A stretch of 64,000 nt of DNA from Neptunomonas marina (GCF_004005935.1 NZ_SACQ01000002.1:310001-374000); one strand, 5' to 3'. Positions 44,663 to 54,321 are shown, counted from the first letter of the stretch. Made by a program: numbers and translations. Notes: generated by a model not told the origin, from the sequence alone.

Positions 44663-45547
44663 ATGAACACCGCTGCTTCTGCATCGCTAGTGCCCATCGG
44701 CGTCCGCTATATGCTGCTCTCTGCTTTAGGATTTGCTCTGATGGCGGTATGCGTGAAAGCCGTTAGCTTGCAAGGTATCCCTGTCTTAGAGATTGTTGCG
44801 GCCCGCGCGTTTGTCTCGTTATTAATTAGCTATGTTGATGTGAAGCGCAAGGGCATCTCGGTTTGGGGTGAGCGCCATGCACTGTTAACAGCGCGCGGCG
44901 TAGCGGGAACTTTTGCCTTAATCTGCGTGTACTACTCGGTATCGACACTACCGCTGGCAGAAGCCACGATTCTTCAATACCTCTATCCGCTGTTTACGGC
45001 ACTTCTTGCACTGCTCTTTCTCAACGAGCGTGTTCAGCGCGCCACCGCGCTCTGCTTATTGCTATCGATCACGGGGTTGATTGTTATTGTCCGACCAGAG
45101 TTCCTGTTTGGCGGCACAATGACGCTGCCGATTCTGAGTGTCACAGCTGCGTTAGTGGGCGCATTTGGTAGTGCTGTCGCCTATGTTCTCGTACGCCGCT
45201 TGAGCCAAAGCGAAGATAGCTCGGTCATTATCTTCTATTTCCCGCTGATCGCTTTACCAATATCGCTGACGCTGATAGTGATACAAAATACATTTGTTAT
45301 GCCCTCGCTCAGTACGCTTGCGCTGCTGTTATTGGTCGGCGTGTTTACTCAAGTGGGACAAGTGGGACTCACCAAAGCGATGCAAACAGAAGAGGCCGGT
45401 AAGGCTAGCGCCTATGCCTACGTGCAGGTGATCTTTTCGATGCTGTTGGGGTGGATCTGCTTTGCTGAAATTCCAACGCTTTGGACATGGGTTGGCGGTA
45501 GCCTGATCATCCTTGGAGCCCTGATCAACCTACTCTGGAAGCGTTAG
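44663..45547 (+). CDS. EamA/DMT family transporter
   Basis: A 294-residue ten-helix transporter with two EamA repeats (MLLSALGFALMAVCVKAVS, LPLAEATILQYLYPLFTALL, and EEAGKASAYAYVQVIFSMLL in the second half). The RhaT/YdcZ-like branch exports metabolites; substrate unknown. It is separated by 35 bases from tag and converges on znuB. Confidence 0.88.
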   Translation: MNTAASASLVPIGVRYMLLSALGFALMAVCVKAVSLQGIPVLEIVAARAFVSLLISYVDVKRKGISVWGERHALLTARGVAGTFALICVYYSVSTLPLAEATILQYLYPLFTALLALLFLNERVQRATALCLLLSITGLIVIVRPEFLFGGTMTLPILSVTAALVGAFGSAVAYVLVRRLSQSEDSSVIIFYFPLIALPISLTLIVIQNTFVMPSLSTLALLLLVGVFTQVGQVGLTKAMQTEEAGKASAYAYVQVIFSMLLGWICFAEIPTLWTWVGGSLIILGALINLLWKR

Positions 45548-45551
45548 CCCG

Positions 45552-46346
45552 TTAGATACGGGCACGCTTAAGTGGCAGTAGATAGATCGCTAAAAACTGG
45601 ATCAGCGCAGCGACCACAACGGTTGGTCCGGCAGGGGTATCCCACTGCCACGAACCGCTGATCCCCGCCAACACCGCTACACAACCAATGAGCGATGCAA
45701 ACAGTGCCATCCGCTCTGGCGTTGAAGACAAACGCCGTGCCGCAGCGGCGGGAATAATCATCAGCGACGTGATCAGCAGAACACCTACGATCTTCATGGC
45801 GATCGCGATCACCAACGCGATCAGCAGCATCAAAATCAAACGTGTACGGGCCACATTGACACCCTCGACCTGAGCGAGCTCCTCATTAATGGTAATGGCT
45901 AGCAGATCATCCCAGCACCATTTGAGCATTCCTAGTACCGCCGCGCCCCCCACGACAATCCAAATCAAGTCCTGCAGGCCAACTGCTAATAGATCACCAA
46001 ACAGAAACTCCATCAGATCCACGCGCACGCCATCTAAAAACGAGACCGCCACCAAACCCAGCGACAGAGCACTATGCGCCATAATACCCAGCAGCGTATC
46101 CGTGGCGATAATCCGCTGCTTTTGTAAACTCACCAGTAACACTGCCAACACCAAACAACAGAGCACCACGGCCAAATTCATGTTGATATCCAACAAGAAG
46201 CCCAACGTGACACCCAGCAGTGCAGAGTGCGCCAAGCTATCGCCAAAATAGGCCATGCGCCGCCACACCACGAACGCACCCAACGGCCCAGCAATAAGCG
46301 CGACACCTAAGCCGCCCAGCACGGCATATAGCAGAAAATCGTACAT
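45552..46346 (-). CDS. znuB: Zinc ABC transporter permease
   Basis: A 264-residue ABC-3 family permease with about eight hydrophobic helices; RRMAYFGDSLAHSALLGVTLG and LMIIPAAAARRLSSTPERM are the characteristic blocks. It forms the membrane channel for zinc delivered by ZnuA. It starts where znuC stops, and is the last gene of the zur-znuC-znuB operon. Confidence 0.95.
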   Translation of the reverse strand: MYDFLLYAVLGGLGVALIAGPLGAFVVWRRMAYFGDSLAHSALLGVTLGFLLDINMNLAVVLCCLVLAVLLVSLQKQRIIATDTLLGIMAHSALSLGLVAVSFLDGVRVDLMEFLFGDLLAVGLQDLIWIVVGGAAVLGMLKWCWDDLLAITINEELAQVEGVNVARTRLILMLLIALVIAIAMKIVGVLLITSLMIIPAAAARRLSSTPERMALFASLIGCVAVLAGISGSWQWDTPAGPTVVVAALIQFLAIYLLPLKRARI

Positions 46347-47120
46347 CTAACGGCAGCACTCCGATGGCTGTGGTTGGTCAGCAATCACGTCACCATGTGT
46401 GTTATGACGATGATTGTGATGATGGCTATAAAGCGCCAAGCTATCAGCACCGCGCTGACCGAAGAGTTCAACAAAGGAAGGATCATTACTCACGTGCTCA
46501 GGACGTCCCGAGCAGCAGACATGGTGGTTCAAGCACACCACATGGTCAGTTGAGGACATCACCAAGTGTAAGTCGTGTGAAATCATCAACACACCGCAAC
46601 GCCGCGCTTTACGGATCTGCGCAATCAAATCGTACAGTTCAACCTGGCCGTTAATATCAACACCCTGCACCGGCTCATCCAGTACTAACAAATCAGGGTT
46701 ACGCAGCAGCGCTCTTGCCAGCAGAACACGCTGCGTCTCGCCGCCAGATAGGTCATGCATCGAGTGGTTAAGCAGGTAATCTGCGCGCACTGCCGCGAGC
46801 GCCGCTTCAATCTCAGCCATCGCTTTAATACCCGATGTCTGCATAAAGCGCAGCACAGTAAGGGGAAAAGTCCGATCGATTTGTAGCTTCTGAGGCATGT
46901 AGCCGACTTTCAAGTTCGGCTGGCGCCAAACAACACCCAGCGTCGGCTTCATCAAACCTAAAACGACCCGCACTAACGTGGTTTTACCTGCGCCATTAGG
47001 GCCAATCAGCGTTGTGATGCAGTCTTTGTGCAAGTTGAGTGAGATATTCTGCAACACATGGTTGCTTCCAAAACGGATATCCACATGCTCCAAGCGAACC
47101 AAATCCACTGGCTCAGCCAT
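46347..47120 (-). CDS. znuC: Zinc ABC transporter ATPase
   Basis: A 257-residue ABC ATPase with Walker [17 protein letters not shown], signature [16 protein letters not shown] and Walker [13 protein letters not shown]. The C-terminus is His-rich ([13 protein letters not shown]), as in ZnuC proteins of several gammaproteobacteria. It powers ZnuB. It overlaps the zur 3' end by eight bases. Confidence 0.96.
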   Translation of the reverse strand: MAEPVDLVRLEHVDIRFGSNHVLQNISLNLHKDCITTLIGPNGAGKTTLVRVVLGLMKPTLGVVWRQPNLKVGYMPQKLQIDRTFPLTVLRFMQTSGIKAMAEIEAALAAVRADYLLNHSMHDLSGGETQRVLLARALLRNPDLLVLDEPVQGVDINGQVELYDLIAQIRKARRCGVLMISHDLHLVMSSTDHVVCLNHHVCCSGRPEHVSNDPSFVELFGQRGADSLALYSHHHNHRHNTHGDVIADQPQPSECCR

Positions 47121-47616
47121 GTTCAGTACCTTTCTGACAGTTCGGGCACGTGCCAGCGATTTCGACGATCTCTGACTCCACCCTAAAGCCCACCTCTTCA
47201 GCTCGGCGGCTAACAGCCGTCAATACATCGGGCGCGTCGAGTTCTACCGCGCTTTTGCATTGCGTGCAGATTAAAAAACTATTCGTACAGCGATGATCTG
47301 GGTGGCTACAGCCGATAAACGCATTCAAGGAAGCTATACGATGCACCAGTCCTTGCTCTTGCAGAAAATCAAGCGCGCGATACACGGTTGGCGGCGCCGA
47401 GTTAAAACCCGCCTCTGCCATAGCAGGAAGTAATTCATAAGCCCCAAGCGGCCGATGACTTTGCCAAATCAACTTAAGCACCAACTCACGAATCGGTGTC
47501 AGGCGCAGCTGACGCTCACGGCAGCGCTCGGCAGCCTCACGTAGCGCGGTATCAACACATTTTGAGTGATCATGCTCTGGCTGAAACGCCACTTCACTGT
47601 TCTTCATAGGCAGCAT
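47113..47616 (-). CDS. zur: Zinc uptake regulator
   Basis: A 167-residue Fur-family repressor. The winged helix includes [14 protein letters not shown] and [19 protein letters not shown]; the metal sites include [14 protein letters not shown] and the C-terminal CPNC. With zinc bound, Zur represses znu genes. ATG 47616 or 47607 could be used. It overlaps znuC and diverges from znuA across a Zur box, so it represses its own operon. Confidence 0.92.
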   Translation of the reverse strand: MLPMKNSEVAFQPEHDHSKCVDTALREAAERCRERQLRLTPIRELVLKLIWQSHRPLGAYELLPAMAEAGFNSAPPTVYRALDFLQEQGLVHRIASLNAFIGCSHPDHRCTNSFLICTQCKSAVELDAPDVLTAVSRRAEEVGFRVESEIVEIAGTCPNCQKGTEHG

Positions 47617-47626
47617 CTTTATGTTT

Positions 47627-47641
47627 TGTTATATTGTAACA
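47627..47641. promoter_or_regulatory. Zur box between zur and znuA
   Basis: TGTTATATTGTAACA has perfect five-base arms around five bases, matching the Zur consensus TGTTATAATATAACA at most positions. It lies midway in the 50-base gap between the divergent zur and znuA starts, so one dimer site can repress both. Confidence 0.8.
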
Positions 47642-47666
47642 ACTAATTATTTAGGAAACAGTTGCG

Positions 47667-48641
47667 ATGTTTAGAAAACTTTTTTTCCCTATTTTTCTTC
47701 TACTCTCTGCGCCTTTCGCGGCCGCTGAGGTTCGCGTTGTGGCTAGTATAACGCCTTTACAGCTCATCGCAGCCGAAGTTCTTGATGGTATTGCGAAGCC
47801 TGAGGTGCTCATTCCACCCGGCGCTTCTCCCCATGCTTATTCTTTGCGCCCATCCGATACCCGTAAAATTCATGATGCCGACCTTGTCGTTTGGGTAGGG
47901 CCTGAGCTGGAGCAGTTTTTAACAAAGCCAATCAGCCAATCCAGCGCGACAAAGCTCATGTTGCTGGATGATCAGGCCAGACTGCACGCGCAAGAGCACG
48001 CAGGTGAAGATGGTCACGAAGGTCACGAAGGTCACGAAGGTCACGAAGGTCACGAAGGTCACGAAGGTCACGAAGGTCACGAAGGTCACGAAGGTCACGA
48101 AGGTCACGAAGGTCACGACCATGGTGGCGTAGACCCACACATCTGGCTAGACCCCTTCAATGCATTGGCCGCAGCAGAAAAGCTGCGTGACCAAGTCATC
48201 GCGATTCAGCCGGAATATACAGCGCAACTGAACAGCAACTACGACGATTTCGCAGCACGCCTGATCGCCGTTGACCGCCAACTACAACGCCAATTGAACC
48301 CACTTAGCGGTCAAGGTTTCATCACATTCCACGATGCCTATCAGCACTTTATTGGCCACTATAACTTAAAGCAGATCGATAACTTCACCGTGAATCCAAG
48401 CCGCAAACCTGGTGCCAAACATCTTGCGCAACTGCGCGACAAGATCGCTGCCAGTGAAGCGGTTTGCATCTTTAGTGAGCCACAGTTCAGCGACGCACTA
48501 GTGCGCTCCATCATCGGTAGCAACCCGATTAAAACGGCAGAGCTAGACCCATTAGGGCAGGATGTGAGCGCTGAAAAGGGCGCGTATATCACGTTTCTAA
48601 CCCAGTTCAGCCAGCAATTTGTTGATTGTCTCGGCCAATAG
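47667..48641 (+). CDS. znuA: Periplasmic zinc-binding protein with an expanded His-rich loop
   Basis: A 324-residue cluster 9 solute-binding protein with a signal peptide (to about FAAAE). Zinc ligands include the His in PPGASPHAYSLRPSD, DPHIWLDP and TFHDAYQHF. Between residues about 116 and 151 lies the His-rich loop: GHE eleven times then GHD, encoded by perfect 9-bp repeats. This loop captures zinc in ZnuA proteins and is unusually regular here. AGGAAA precedes the ATG. A terminator follows. Confidence 0.96.
   Translation: MFRKLFFPIFLLLSAPFAAAEVRVVASITPLQLIAAEVLDGIAKPEVLIPPGASPHAYSLRPSDTRKIHDADLVVWVGPELEQFLTKPISQSSATKLMLLDDQARLHAQEHAGEDGHEGHEGHEGHEGHEGHEGHEGHEGHEGHEGHEGHDHGGVDPHIWLDPFNALAAAEKLRDQVIAIQPEYTAQLNSNYDDFAARLIAVDRQLQRQLNPLSGQGFITFHDAYQHFIGHYNLKQIDNFTVNPSRKPGAKHLAQLRDKIAASEAVCIFSEPQFSDALVRSIIGSNPIKTAELDPLGQDVSAEKGAYITFLTQFSQQFVDCLGQ
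48012..48119 (+). repeat. Twelve-copy 9-bp tandem repeat in znuA
   Basis: GGTCACGAA occurs eleven times without change, followed by GGTCACGAC. Each unit encodes Gly-His-Glu. The absence of synonymous change suggests recent expansion by slippage; gain or loss of units keeps the frame. Confidence 0.97.
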
Positions 48642-48661
48642 TTTAGCCCACCCAAACACCC

Positions 48662-48693
48662 AAAAATGGCACGCTGTCTAGCGTGCCATTTTT
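48662..48693 (+). terminator. Intrinsic terminator of znuA
   Basis: AAAAATGGCACGCT, loop GTCT, AGCGTGCCATTTTT followed by more Ts: a 14-base-pair stem 20 bases after the stop codon. Confidence 0.95.
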
Positions 48694-48706
48694 TTATTTG
48701 AAGTGC

Positions 48707-48735
48707 TTCACAAACAAAAAGGCGCTCTATATAAT
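48707..48735 (+). promoter_or_regulatory. Sigma70 promoter of tRNA-Leu
   Basis: TTCACA (48707-48712), a 17-base spacer and consensus TATAAT (48730-48735), ending 15 bases ahead of the mature tRNA 5' end. Confidence 0.8.
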
Positions 48736-48750
48736 GCTGCCCTCTTTCGA

Positions 48751-48837
48751 GCAGATGTGGTGGAATTGGTAGACACGCTAGCTTCAGGTGCTAGTGCCTT
48801 CACGGGCGTGGGAGTTCGAGTCTCCCCATCTGCACCA
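48751..48837 (+). tRNA. tRNA-Leu(CAG)
   Basis: A class II tRNA of 87 bases: acceptor GCAGATG/CATCTGC, anticodon loop CTTCAGG (anticodon CAG), a long variable arm (GCCTTCACGGGC), T-arm GGAGTTCGAGTCTCC and encoded CCA. Confidence 0.96.
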
Positions 48838-48952
48838 ATCATTGTTTTCCGCCAAGATCTTACTTCGCACTTAACTCTTCACTTCGCGCTCAACTTCGTT
48901 GGCAAACATGCGCCGCTTGCGTAGACAATGTCACTTTCGCTGCTCTCAAAAC

Positions 48953-48976
48953 CAAAAAAGCCGAGCAAGCCCGGCT
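48953..48976 (-). terminator. Intrinsic terminator of the 42-residue membrane protein gene
   Basis: On the minus strand AGCCGGGC, TT, GCTCGGCT (one G-T pair) followed by a T run, 28 bases beyond the stop codon. Confidence 0.8.
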
Positions 48977-49003
48977 AAAAGAGTTGGTAGGAGACTTCGG
49001 TGT

Positions 49004-49132
49004 TTAATTAGACAGCAACACCAACTGCATAATCGCTGGAAAGATAGCAACGAGTAGCCCGACCAAAACCATCAATACCGATGGCACAATACCGATCACT
49101 TCTACGCCGCTTTCATCATGTGCACTACCCAT
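49004..49132 (-). CDS. 42-residue single-span membrane protein
   Basis: A small protein starting MGSAHDESGVEV and continuing into one long hydrophobic stretch (about 12-40) that ends LLSN. AAGGAG lies ahead of the ATG and a clear terminator follows, which together support it as a real gene despite its size. No family recognised. It lies between tRNA-Leu and mepM. Confidence 0.72.
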   Translation of the reverse strand: MGSAHDESGVEVIGIVPSVLMVLVGLLVAIFPAIMQLVLLSN

Positions 49133-49297
49133 GGCTCTACTCCTTTCATAACTGTGTGAGTTACTCAGTAGATAGCAAGCGATATACCAACTTTTACAAA
49201 ACCAATAAGACATTGATTTTAAAAGATAAAGAATATATCGAGTAGCGTAGCTATGATTGGCGCAAAGCAAAAACTGACATAATCGACAGTTTAAATT

Positions 49298-49325
49298 AAA
49301 AAGCTGCCATTTTTGGCAGCCTTTC
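49298..49325 (-). terminator. Intrinsic terminator of mepM
   Basis: On the minus strand GGCTGCCA and TGGCAGC pair across a short A-rich loop and are followed by TTTTTAA, 17 bases past the mepM stop. Confidence 0.85.
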
Positions 49326-49341
49326 TAAGCGTATTAAAATA

Positions 49342-50613
49342 TCAGCTTGCGTTGGCTTTCATCAGCGCGAGCTCCTTAGCCACCTTCGCTTTGAAAGGTT
49401 TACGCTCTCTTCCTTCAATCTCAGTCATGATTGGGATATCTGCAGACATCGCATTCACAGGACGATTATTGATATGCAGCTCATAGTGTAGATGCGGGCC
49501 TGTTGAGCGACCTGTATTACCTGATAGCGCAATTTTCTGGCCACGAGAAACCGTTTGCCCTTTGCGTACATAAGACTTACTGAGGTGCAGATAACGGGTT
49601 TTATATTTCTGACCGTGGCGGATCTTGATGTAGATCCCAGCATAAGGATGGCGTTTGGACTCAATCACTACACCATCGCCCGTCGAATAGATCGGTGTTC
49701 CAATCGGGGTAGCGAAATCAGTGCCATTGTGAGGCCGTATTAAACGCGTTACCGGATGACGGCGTTTAGGATTGAAGGGAGAAGAGATACGATAACGCTT
49801 CTTCAGCGGATAGCGCGAAAATGCGCGCTCTAGGCCCGTTCCCGTCTCGTCATAGTAACTATCTTTATAGAGGAATGCGGTAAGCTCGCGCTTGCGGTTG
49901 AGTATGCGCACAGCTTCGACCCGCGTTTCGCCGGTCTCTTGTCCATCGACCATCTGCTTTGCACGCACAACCTGAAACTGATCACCTGCTCGAAAGCCTT
50001 TGTTAAAGTTGAGCTTATTCTTAAACAGCGCCGAGATAGACATGATATCGCCCGCGGTTAAGCCACTGCGCTTAGCTGACAGGTAAAAGCTACCCCGCAC
50101 CTCGCCACTCAAGACCTCCTCTTGCCAGTCGCCCGGTAAAATGGTGACGTTGTACTCAAACCCCTTGCCCGGCGCACGCACATAAGTCACGCGATGCGCC
50201 AAACTAAACTCAATCTCAAGCTTGCTCAGCTCACGGCTGGCAGGATCTAGCCAAAAGCTCAGCTTATTACCGGGTTTCAGCGTATCCAGCGCAAGTACCG
50301 CAAGATCCGTTTCCAAGATTTCGTACATGGTTTTTTGCGGGATTCTCAAGGTATCAAAAATACCACTGAGCACATCGCCCTTGGCAATCTCATATTCGTA
50401 ATCGGCTAGGCGTGCACGCTGGCTGTTATCCGCTGTCATATCACCAAACTCAGCTTCGCTAATCTGCAGGGGCAACCGCACATTACGCTCCGCGGTCTGT
50501 GACGACAGAAGCAGCAGTAAGAACACCATGATTGCCAGTACGGATGAGAGCAGTTTATGTAATTTGGGTAAGCTCGACCAAAACTGGTCAGCGCTGAGAA
50601 GAAGTTGCCGCAT
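49342..50613 (-). CDS. mepM: Murein DD-endopeptidase, MepM/OapA-like M23 metallopeptidase
   Basis: A 423-residue envelope peptidase: one N-terminal transmembrane anchor (about 21-37), an OapA/LysM-like region (about 75-130; GDVLSGIFDTLRIPQKTMYE), a linker, and an M23 domain with HNGTDFATPIGTPIY (first His and Asp) and GPHLHYELHINN (HxH). It hydrolyses peptidoglycan cross-links for cell growth and is zinc-dependent. In E. coli mepM also sits next to znuABC, as here. Confidence 0.9.
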   Translation of the reverse strand: MRQLLLSADQFWSSLPKLHKLLSSVLAIMVFLLLLLSSQTAERNVRLPLQISEAEFGDMTADNSQRARLADYEYEIAKGDVLSGIFDTLRIPQKTMYEILETDLAVLALDTLKPGNKLSFWLDPASRELSKLEIEFSLAHRVTYVRAPGKGFEYNVTILPGDWQEEVLSGEVRGSFYLSAKRSGLTAGDIMSISALFKNKLNFNKGFRAGDQFQVVRAKQMVDGQETGETRVEAVRILNRKRELTAFLYKDSYYDETGTGLERAFSRYPLKKRYRISSPFNPKRRHPVTRLIRPHNGTDFATPIGTPIYSTGDGVVIESKRHPYAGIYIKIRHGQKYKTRYLHLSKSYVRKGQTVSRGQKIALSGNTGRSTGPHLHYELHINNRPVNAMSADIPIMTEIEGRERKPFKAKVAKELALMKANAS

Positions 50614-50764
50614 AAAGTCGTGAGGTAGCTCGAATAGGTCGTTTTGCGAAGTCCATATAGTAACGAGGTTAGTATTAAAAGCGAAGCCAACTCCGCTGCT
50701 GGCTTGTACGCGATATCCAAGAGCAGGTTACAATAGCCGTTTATCATCAATTGGGTAGGTAGGA

Positions 50765-51358
50765 ATGAGCAGGCATTTTATCTTTGGCTATGGCAGCTTG
50801 ATCAATGGCATTAGCCGCTCAGCCACGGGTGAGACAGGTCAAAGCTGGCCAGCTCGCGTGGCCGGTTACGAGCGCCACTGGTCGGTGATGAGTGATGAGT
50901 TTGGCATGAGCTCGGTGGCCGTTGTGCCTAAAGCTTCGGCACACTGCAACGGCGTTATCGTCGAGGTAGCGGAGTCAGAGTTACCGGCTTTTGATCATCG
51001 TGAGCAAGGCTATCAACGCAGCGCAGTGCCTCTTTCGCGTTTAACATCACTCTCCGAAGCGCCTCTGCCGCAGGGCCATATTTGGATCTATCATACCGAT
51101 GTGATCACCGCACCCTGCCCTCAAAACCCCATTGTGCTTAGCTATGCTGATGTGATCCTTGCAGGCTGTCATGAGATCAGTGCCGCTTTTGCGCAGGAGT
51201 TTCTCAACCATACCCAAGGCTGGCATTTCCCCACCCTGAACGACCGTGCCCAGCCACGCTATCCTCGGGTACAGCGCCAAATAGCTACGCCTGTCATTAA
51301 CCAACTCATCGATGGCGTTGTGAACTTAACATCAGAAGAACTCAAGAAAGGTTACTAA
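50765..51358 (+). CDS. Gamma-glutamylcyclotransferase family protein
   Basis: A 197-residue GGCT-fold protein: FIFGYGSLINGISRS near the start, the catalytic Glu probably in FDHREQGYQRSAVPL. Members act on gamma-glutamyl peptides (glutathione or amines), but the substrate here is open. It diverges from mepM. AGGTAGGA precedes the ATG. Confidence 0.82.
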   Translation: MSRHFIFGYGSLINGISRSATGETGQSWPARVAGYERHWSVMSDEFGMSSVAVVPKASAHCNGVIVEVAESELPAFDHREQGYQRSAVPLSRLTSLSEAPLPQGHIWIYHTDVITAPCPQNPIVLSYADVILAGCHEISAAFAQEFLNHTQGWHFPTLNDRAQPRYPRVQRQIATPVINQLIDGVVNLTSEELKKGY

Positions 51359-51437
51359 CCCAACACCGCGCAAGTAATACAGGGTTCATAGCCCTGTGCT
51401 AATGTGACGCGCTGTTTATAGTTAAGGAAGGAAAGTC

Positions 51438-52370
51438 ATGGCTGGTGCTAGCTTACTCGCTCTACTTGATGATATTGCCACGCTGCTAGACGACGTTGCA
51501 GCCATGACTAAGGTTGCGGCACGCAAGACAGCCGGGGTACTCGGTGACGATTTGGCCCTCAACGCGGAGCAAGTGTCCGGTGTTAGAGCCGAACGCGAAT
51601 TACCGGTCGTTTGGGCGGTCGCAAAGGGGTCGCTCAAGAACAAAGCGATTCTGGTGCCAGGCGCGCTCGCGATTAGCTATTTTATCCCGTGGCTGATCAT
51701 GCCATTACTAATGCTAGGTGGCTTATTTCTCTGCTTTGAGGGCGTCGAAAAGCTCGCTCACAAATACCTTCACGAGGACGAAGAGGCCGAAAAAGCGGCG
51801 CTCAAGGCGGCCTTTCACGACCAACAAGTGGATCTTGTCGCGTTTGAAGAGCAGAAGATCAAAGGGGCTATTCGCACCGATTTTATTCTCTCGGCTGAGA
51901 TTATCGTTATCACGCTAGGTACCGTGGCTGGTGCAAGCTTAGTGACACAGTTTTCAGTACTGGTGGGTATTGCGCTACTGATCACCATTGGTGTTTATGG
52001 GCTTGTTGCCGGCATCGTCAAGTTAGATGACCTGGGACTTTACCTCACCCAACAATCGAGCGCGTTTAAAAAAGCCGTGGGCGAAAAGATATTAGTTGCC
52101 GCTCCTTGGCTAATGAAAACGCTAGCAGTTGTTGGTACAGCCGCCATGTTTATGGTGGGTGGCGGTATTCTTAGCCATGGCATTGCGGTGGTGCACCATG
52201 CGATAGAAGCGGCAGGCACTTATGCTGCGAGCATCGAGGGCATTGGCAGCGTATTGAGCTTTTTAGTGCCGACTCTGCTAGAGGCACTCTTTGGTATTGC
52301 GGCAGGTGCAGTCGCCGTCACTTTGGTGACGCTGGGCAGCAAACTCTTTAAAAGAGAAGCTGCTCACTAA
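51438..52370 (+). CDS. DUF808 (YedI-like) membrane protein
   Basis: A 310-residue protein of the DUF808 family, beginning with the conserved [21 protein letters not shown], then [20 protein letters not shown] and [20 protein letters not shown], with about six hydrophobic segments. Function unknown. AAGGAAGG precedes the ATG. Monocistronic. Confidence 0.88.
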   Translation: MAGASLLALLDDIATLLDDVAAMTKVAARKTAGVLGDDLALNAEQVSGVRAERELPVVWAVAKGSLKNKAILVPGALAISYFIPWLIMPLLMLGGLFLCFEGVEKLAHKYLHEDEEAEKAALKAAFHDQQVDLVAFEEQKIKGAIRTDFILSAEIIVITLGTVAGASLVTQFSVLVGIALLITIGVYGLVAGIVKLDDLGLYLTQQSSAFKKAVGEKILVAAPWLMKTLAVVGTAAMFMVGGGILSHGIAVVHHAIEAAGTYAASIEGIGSVLSFLVPTLLEALFGIAAGAVAVTLVTLGSKLFKREAAH

Positions 52371-52464
52371 ATAAACTATCACCTCGATAGCAAATTCTTA
52401 CTGGTGTTGCGTTAGGGCATCGTCAATACTGCCTCTCATCCGAGTTCAATCTGTGAGGAAGACG

Positions 52465-53679
52465 ATGAAGACGCAACGCCTTGAGTTTACAGGACATGAT
52501 GGCTCTACTCTTGCCGCTCGACTAGACCTGCCCAGCGGCACACCCGCTGCATTCGCGCTTTTTGCACACTGCTTTACCTGCTCTAAAGATATTCCCGCAG
52601 CACGACGCATAGCACGTCGTTTGGCCTCATTGGGAATTGCTGTGTTGCGCTTTGACTTTACGGGGCTTGGGCACTCAGATGGCGAGTTTGCTAATACCAA
52701 TTTCAGCTCAAATATCCACGACTTGATCTTGGCAGCAGACCTACTGCGCAACGATTTTCAAGCACCACAGCTGCTCATTGGCCACTCTTTAGGGGGCGCT
52801 GCGATATTAGCCGCCGCCGACGCTATTCCTGAAGCCAAAGCTGTTGTTACGCTCAATGCACCGGCATCCCCAGACCACGTGCTGCACAATTTCTCAGCAG
52901 ATCTGCCACAGATCTGTGAGCAAGGTGAAGCCGATGTTGATCTGGCGGGGCGCACCTTTAAGATTAAGCGCGACTTTGTGGACGATATCTCCGCTCAGTC
53001 CCTGAGTGAAAAGGTCGGGAAACTGCGCAAAGCGCTGCTAATCATGCACGCGCCGCTGGATACAACCGTTACGGTCGATAACGCCGCAACACTCTTCCAG
53101 CAAGCGCACCACCCGAAAAGCTTTATTACGTTAGATGATGCCGACCATCTGCTCACCAAAGCCGCTGACGCAGAGTATGCCGCCGAGATGATCTCAACAT
53201 GGGTGCAGCGCTACATCGATATCCAAACACTGCCTAAGCTCATGGATGCACCCGAAGGTGTAACCCGCGTTAGCGAAGCAGACCCAACCAGCTTCACACA
53301 AGATATCAGCGTATCGGGCCACCACTTGATCGCCGACGAGCCAGCCAGCTACGGTGGCCATTACCTAGGCCCAACGCCCTACCAATTGGTATCTGCGGGG
53401 CTAGGCGCCTGCACCGCAATGACAATTCGTATGTATGCGCGCCGTAAGAAGATCGCATTAGAACACGTCGAGGTGGATATTAAGCACGACAAAATCCACG
53501 CTACCGATTGCGACCAGTGCGAACAAACAAGCGGTAAGATCGATCAGTTTGTTCGTGAAATTAGACTGAGCGGCGAGCTAACAGAAGCGGAAAGACAGCG
53601 GCTACTCGAGATTGCAGACCGCTGTCCCGTACATAGAACACTTGAGGGCGAGATCGATATCGCCACCAAGCTTGTCTGA
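52465..53679 (+). CDS. Alpha/beta hydrolase-OsmC fusion protein
   Basis: A 404-residue two-domain protein. Residues 1-255 form an alpha/beta hydrolase (nucleophile in IGHSLGGAAILA, acid and base near HAPLDTTV and DDADHLL). Residues about 270-404 form an OsmC domain with redox cysteines in GLGACTAMTIRMYARR and DRCPVHRTLEG. OsmC domains reduce organic peroxides, so the fusion may handle peroxidised esters. ATG 52465 follows GAGGAAG; the upstream GTG at 52453 is also in frame. The same fusion occurs in other gammaproteobacteria. Confidence 0.9.
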   Translation: MKTQRLEFTGHDGSTLAARLDLPSGTPAAFALFAHCFTCSKDIPAARRIARRLASLGIAVLRFDFTGLGHSDGEFANTNFSSNIHDLILAADLLRNDFQAPQLLIGHSLGGAAILAAADAIPEAKAVVTLNAPASPDHVLHNFSADLPQICEQGEADVDLAGRTFKIKRDFVDDISAQSLSEKVGKLRKALLIMHAPLDTTVTVDNAATLFQQAHHPKSFITLDDADHLLTKAADAEYAAEMISTWVQRYIDIQTLPKLMDAPEGVTRVSEADPTSFTQDISVSGHHLIADEPASYGGHYLGPTPYQLVSAGLGACTAMTIRMYARRKKIALEHVEVDIKHDKIHATDCDQCEQTSGKIDQFVREIRLSGELTEAERQRLLEIADRCPVHRTLEGEIDIATKLV

Positions 53680-53700
53680 TTAACAGTGACTCATCACACA

Positions 53701-54321
53701 TTAACTGGAGCGGGTTGCTAAATAAGCACCCGCGCCAATCATCAACGACCCCGCTGAGCGGTTCAAACGGCGCATGGCTACAGGGGAGCTAAACTGACGT
53801 CTGGCCATAGACGCAAATCCAGCCACAAGGGTTAGCCCCATCATCAATGCCACCAGCGTCAGCACAGATGCGAGTACAATATCACTAAACACCAGCGCGT
53901 TTAGGTCCATAAAGGTTGGCAAAAACGCAATATAGAACAGAATCACCTTTGGGTTGGACGCCGAGATTAAGAACCCTTGCACAAAACTGCCGGTACGCCC
54001 AGGTACTGCAGTGCTGCTCGCCTCACCTTCAGTATCAAGTGGCGTGGTCCATAGCTTCCAGCCCAGATAGCATAAGTATGCCGCACCCGCCCACCGAATG
54101 ACGGTAAACAGCTCGCCCCAGTGCTCTGCAATCGCTGCCAAGCCTAAACACGCGAAGATTAGGTAGCAGATATCGCTGATCACCATGCCAAACGAAAGCC
54201 AAAAGCAAGAGCGCCCTCCTAACACCAGCGCGCGCGCGAGAACTGCAAAAATACCCGGCCCTGGCGTAATGCCAAAGATGAAGATCGCTACAAAAAACGT
54301 TAAGGCACTCTCAAATGTCAT
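53701..54321 (-). CDS. LysE/RhtB family amino-acid exporter
   Basis: A 206-residue LysE-family protein with the N-terminal FIFGITPGPGIFAVLARAL (the conserved PGP motif), FLISASNPKVILFYIAFLPTF and about six hydrophobic helices. Members export amino acids or homoserine lactones; the substrate is not predictable. Convergent with the hydrolase-OsmC gene. Confidence 0.9.
   Translation of the reverse strand: MTFESALTFFVAIFIFGITPGPGIFAVLARALVLGGRSCFWLSFGMVISDICYLIFACLGLAAIAEHWGELFTVIRWAGAAYLCYLGWKLWTTPLDTEGEASSTAVPGRTGSFVQGFLISASNPKVILFYIAFLPTFMDLNALVFSDIVLASVLTLVALMMGLTLVAGFASMARRQFSSPVAMRRLNRSAGSLMIGAGAYLATRSS

Noticed and set aside
47919..48140. Long reverse-strand frames of FVT or DLR repeats
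   Set aside because: They are mirror frames of the 9-bp repeat inside znuA and have no independent start signals.
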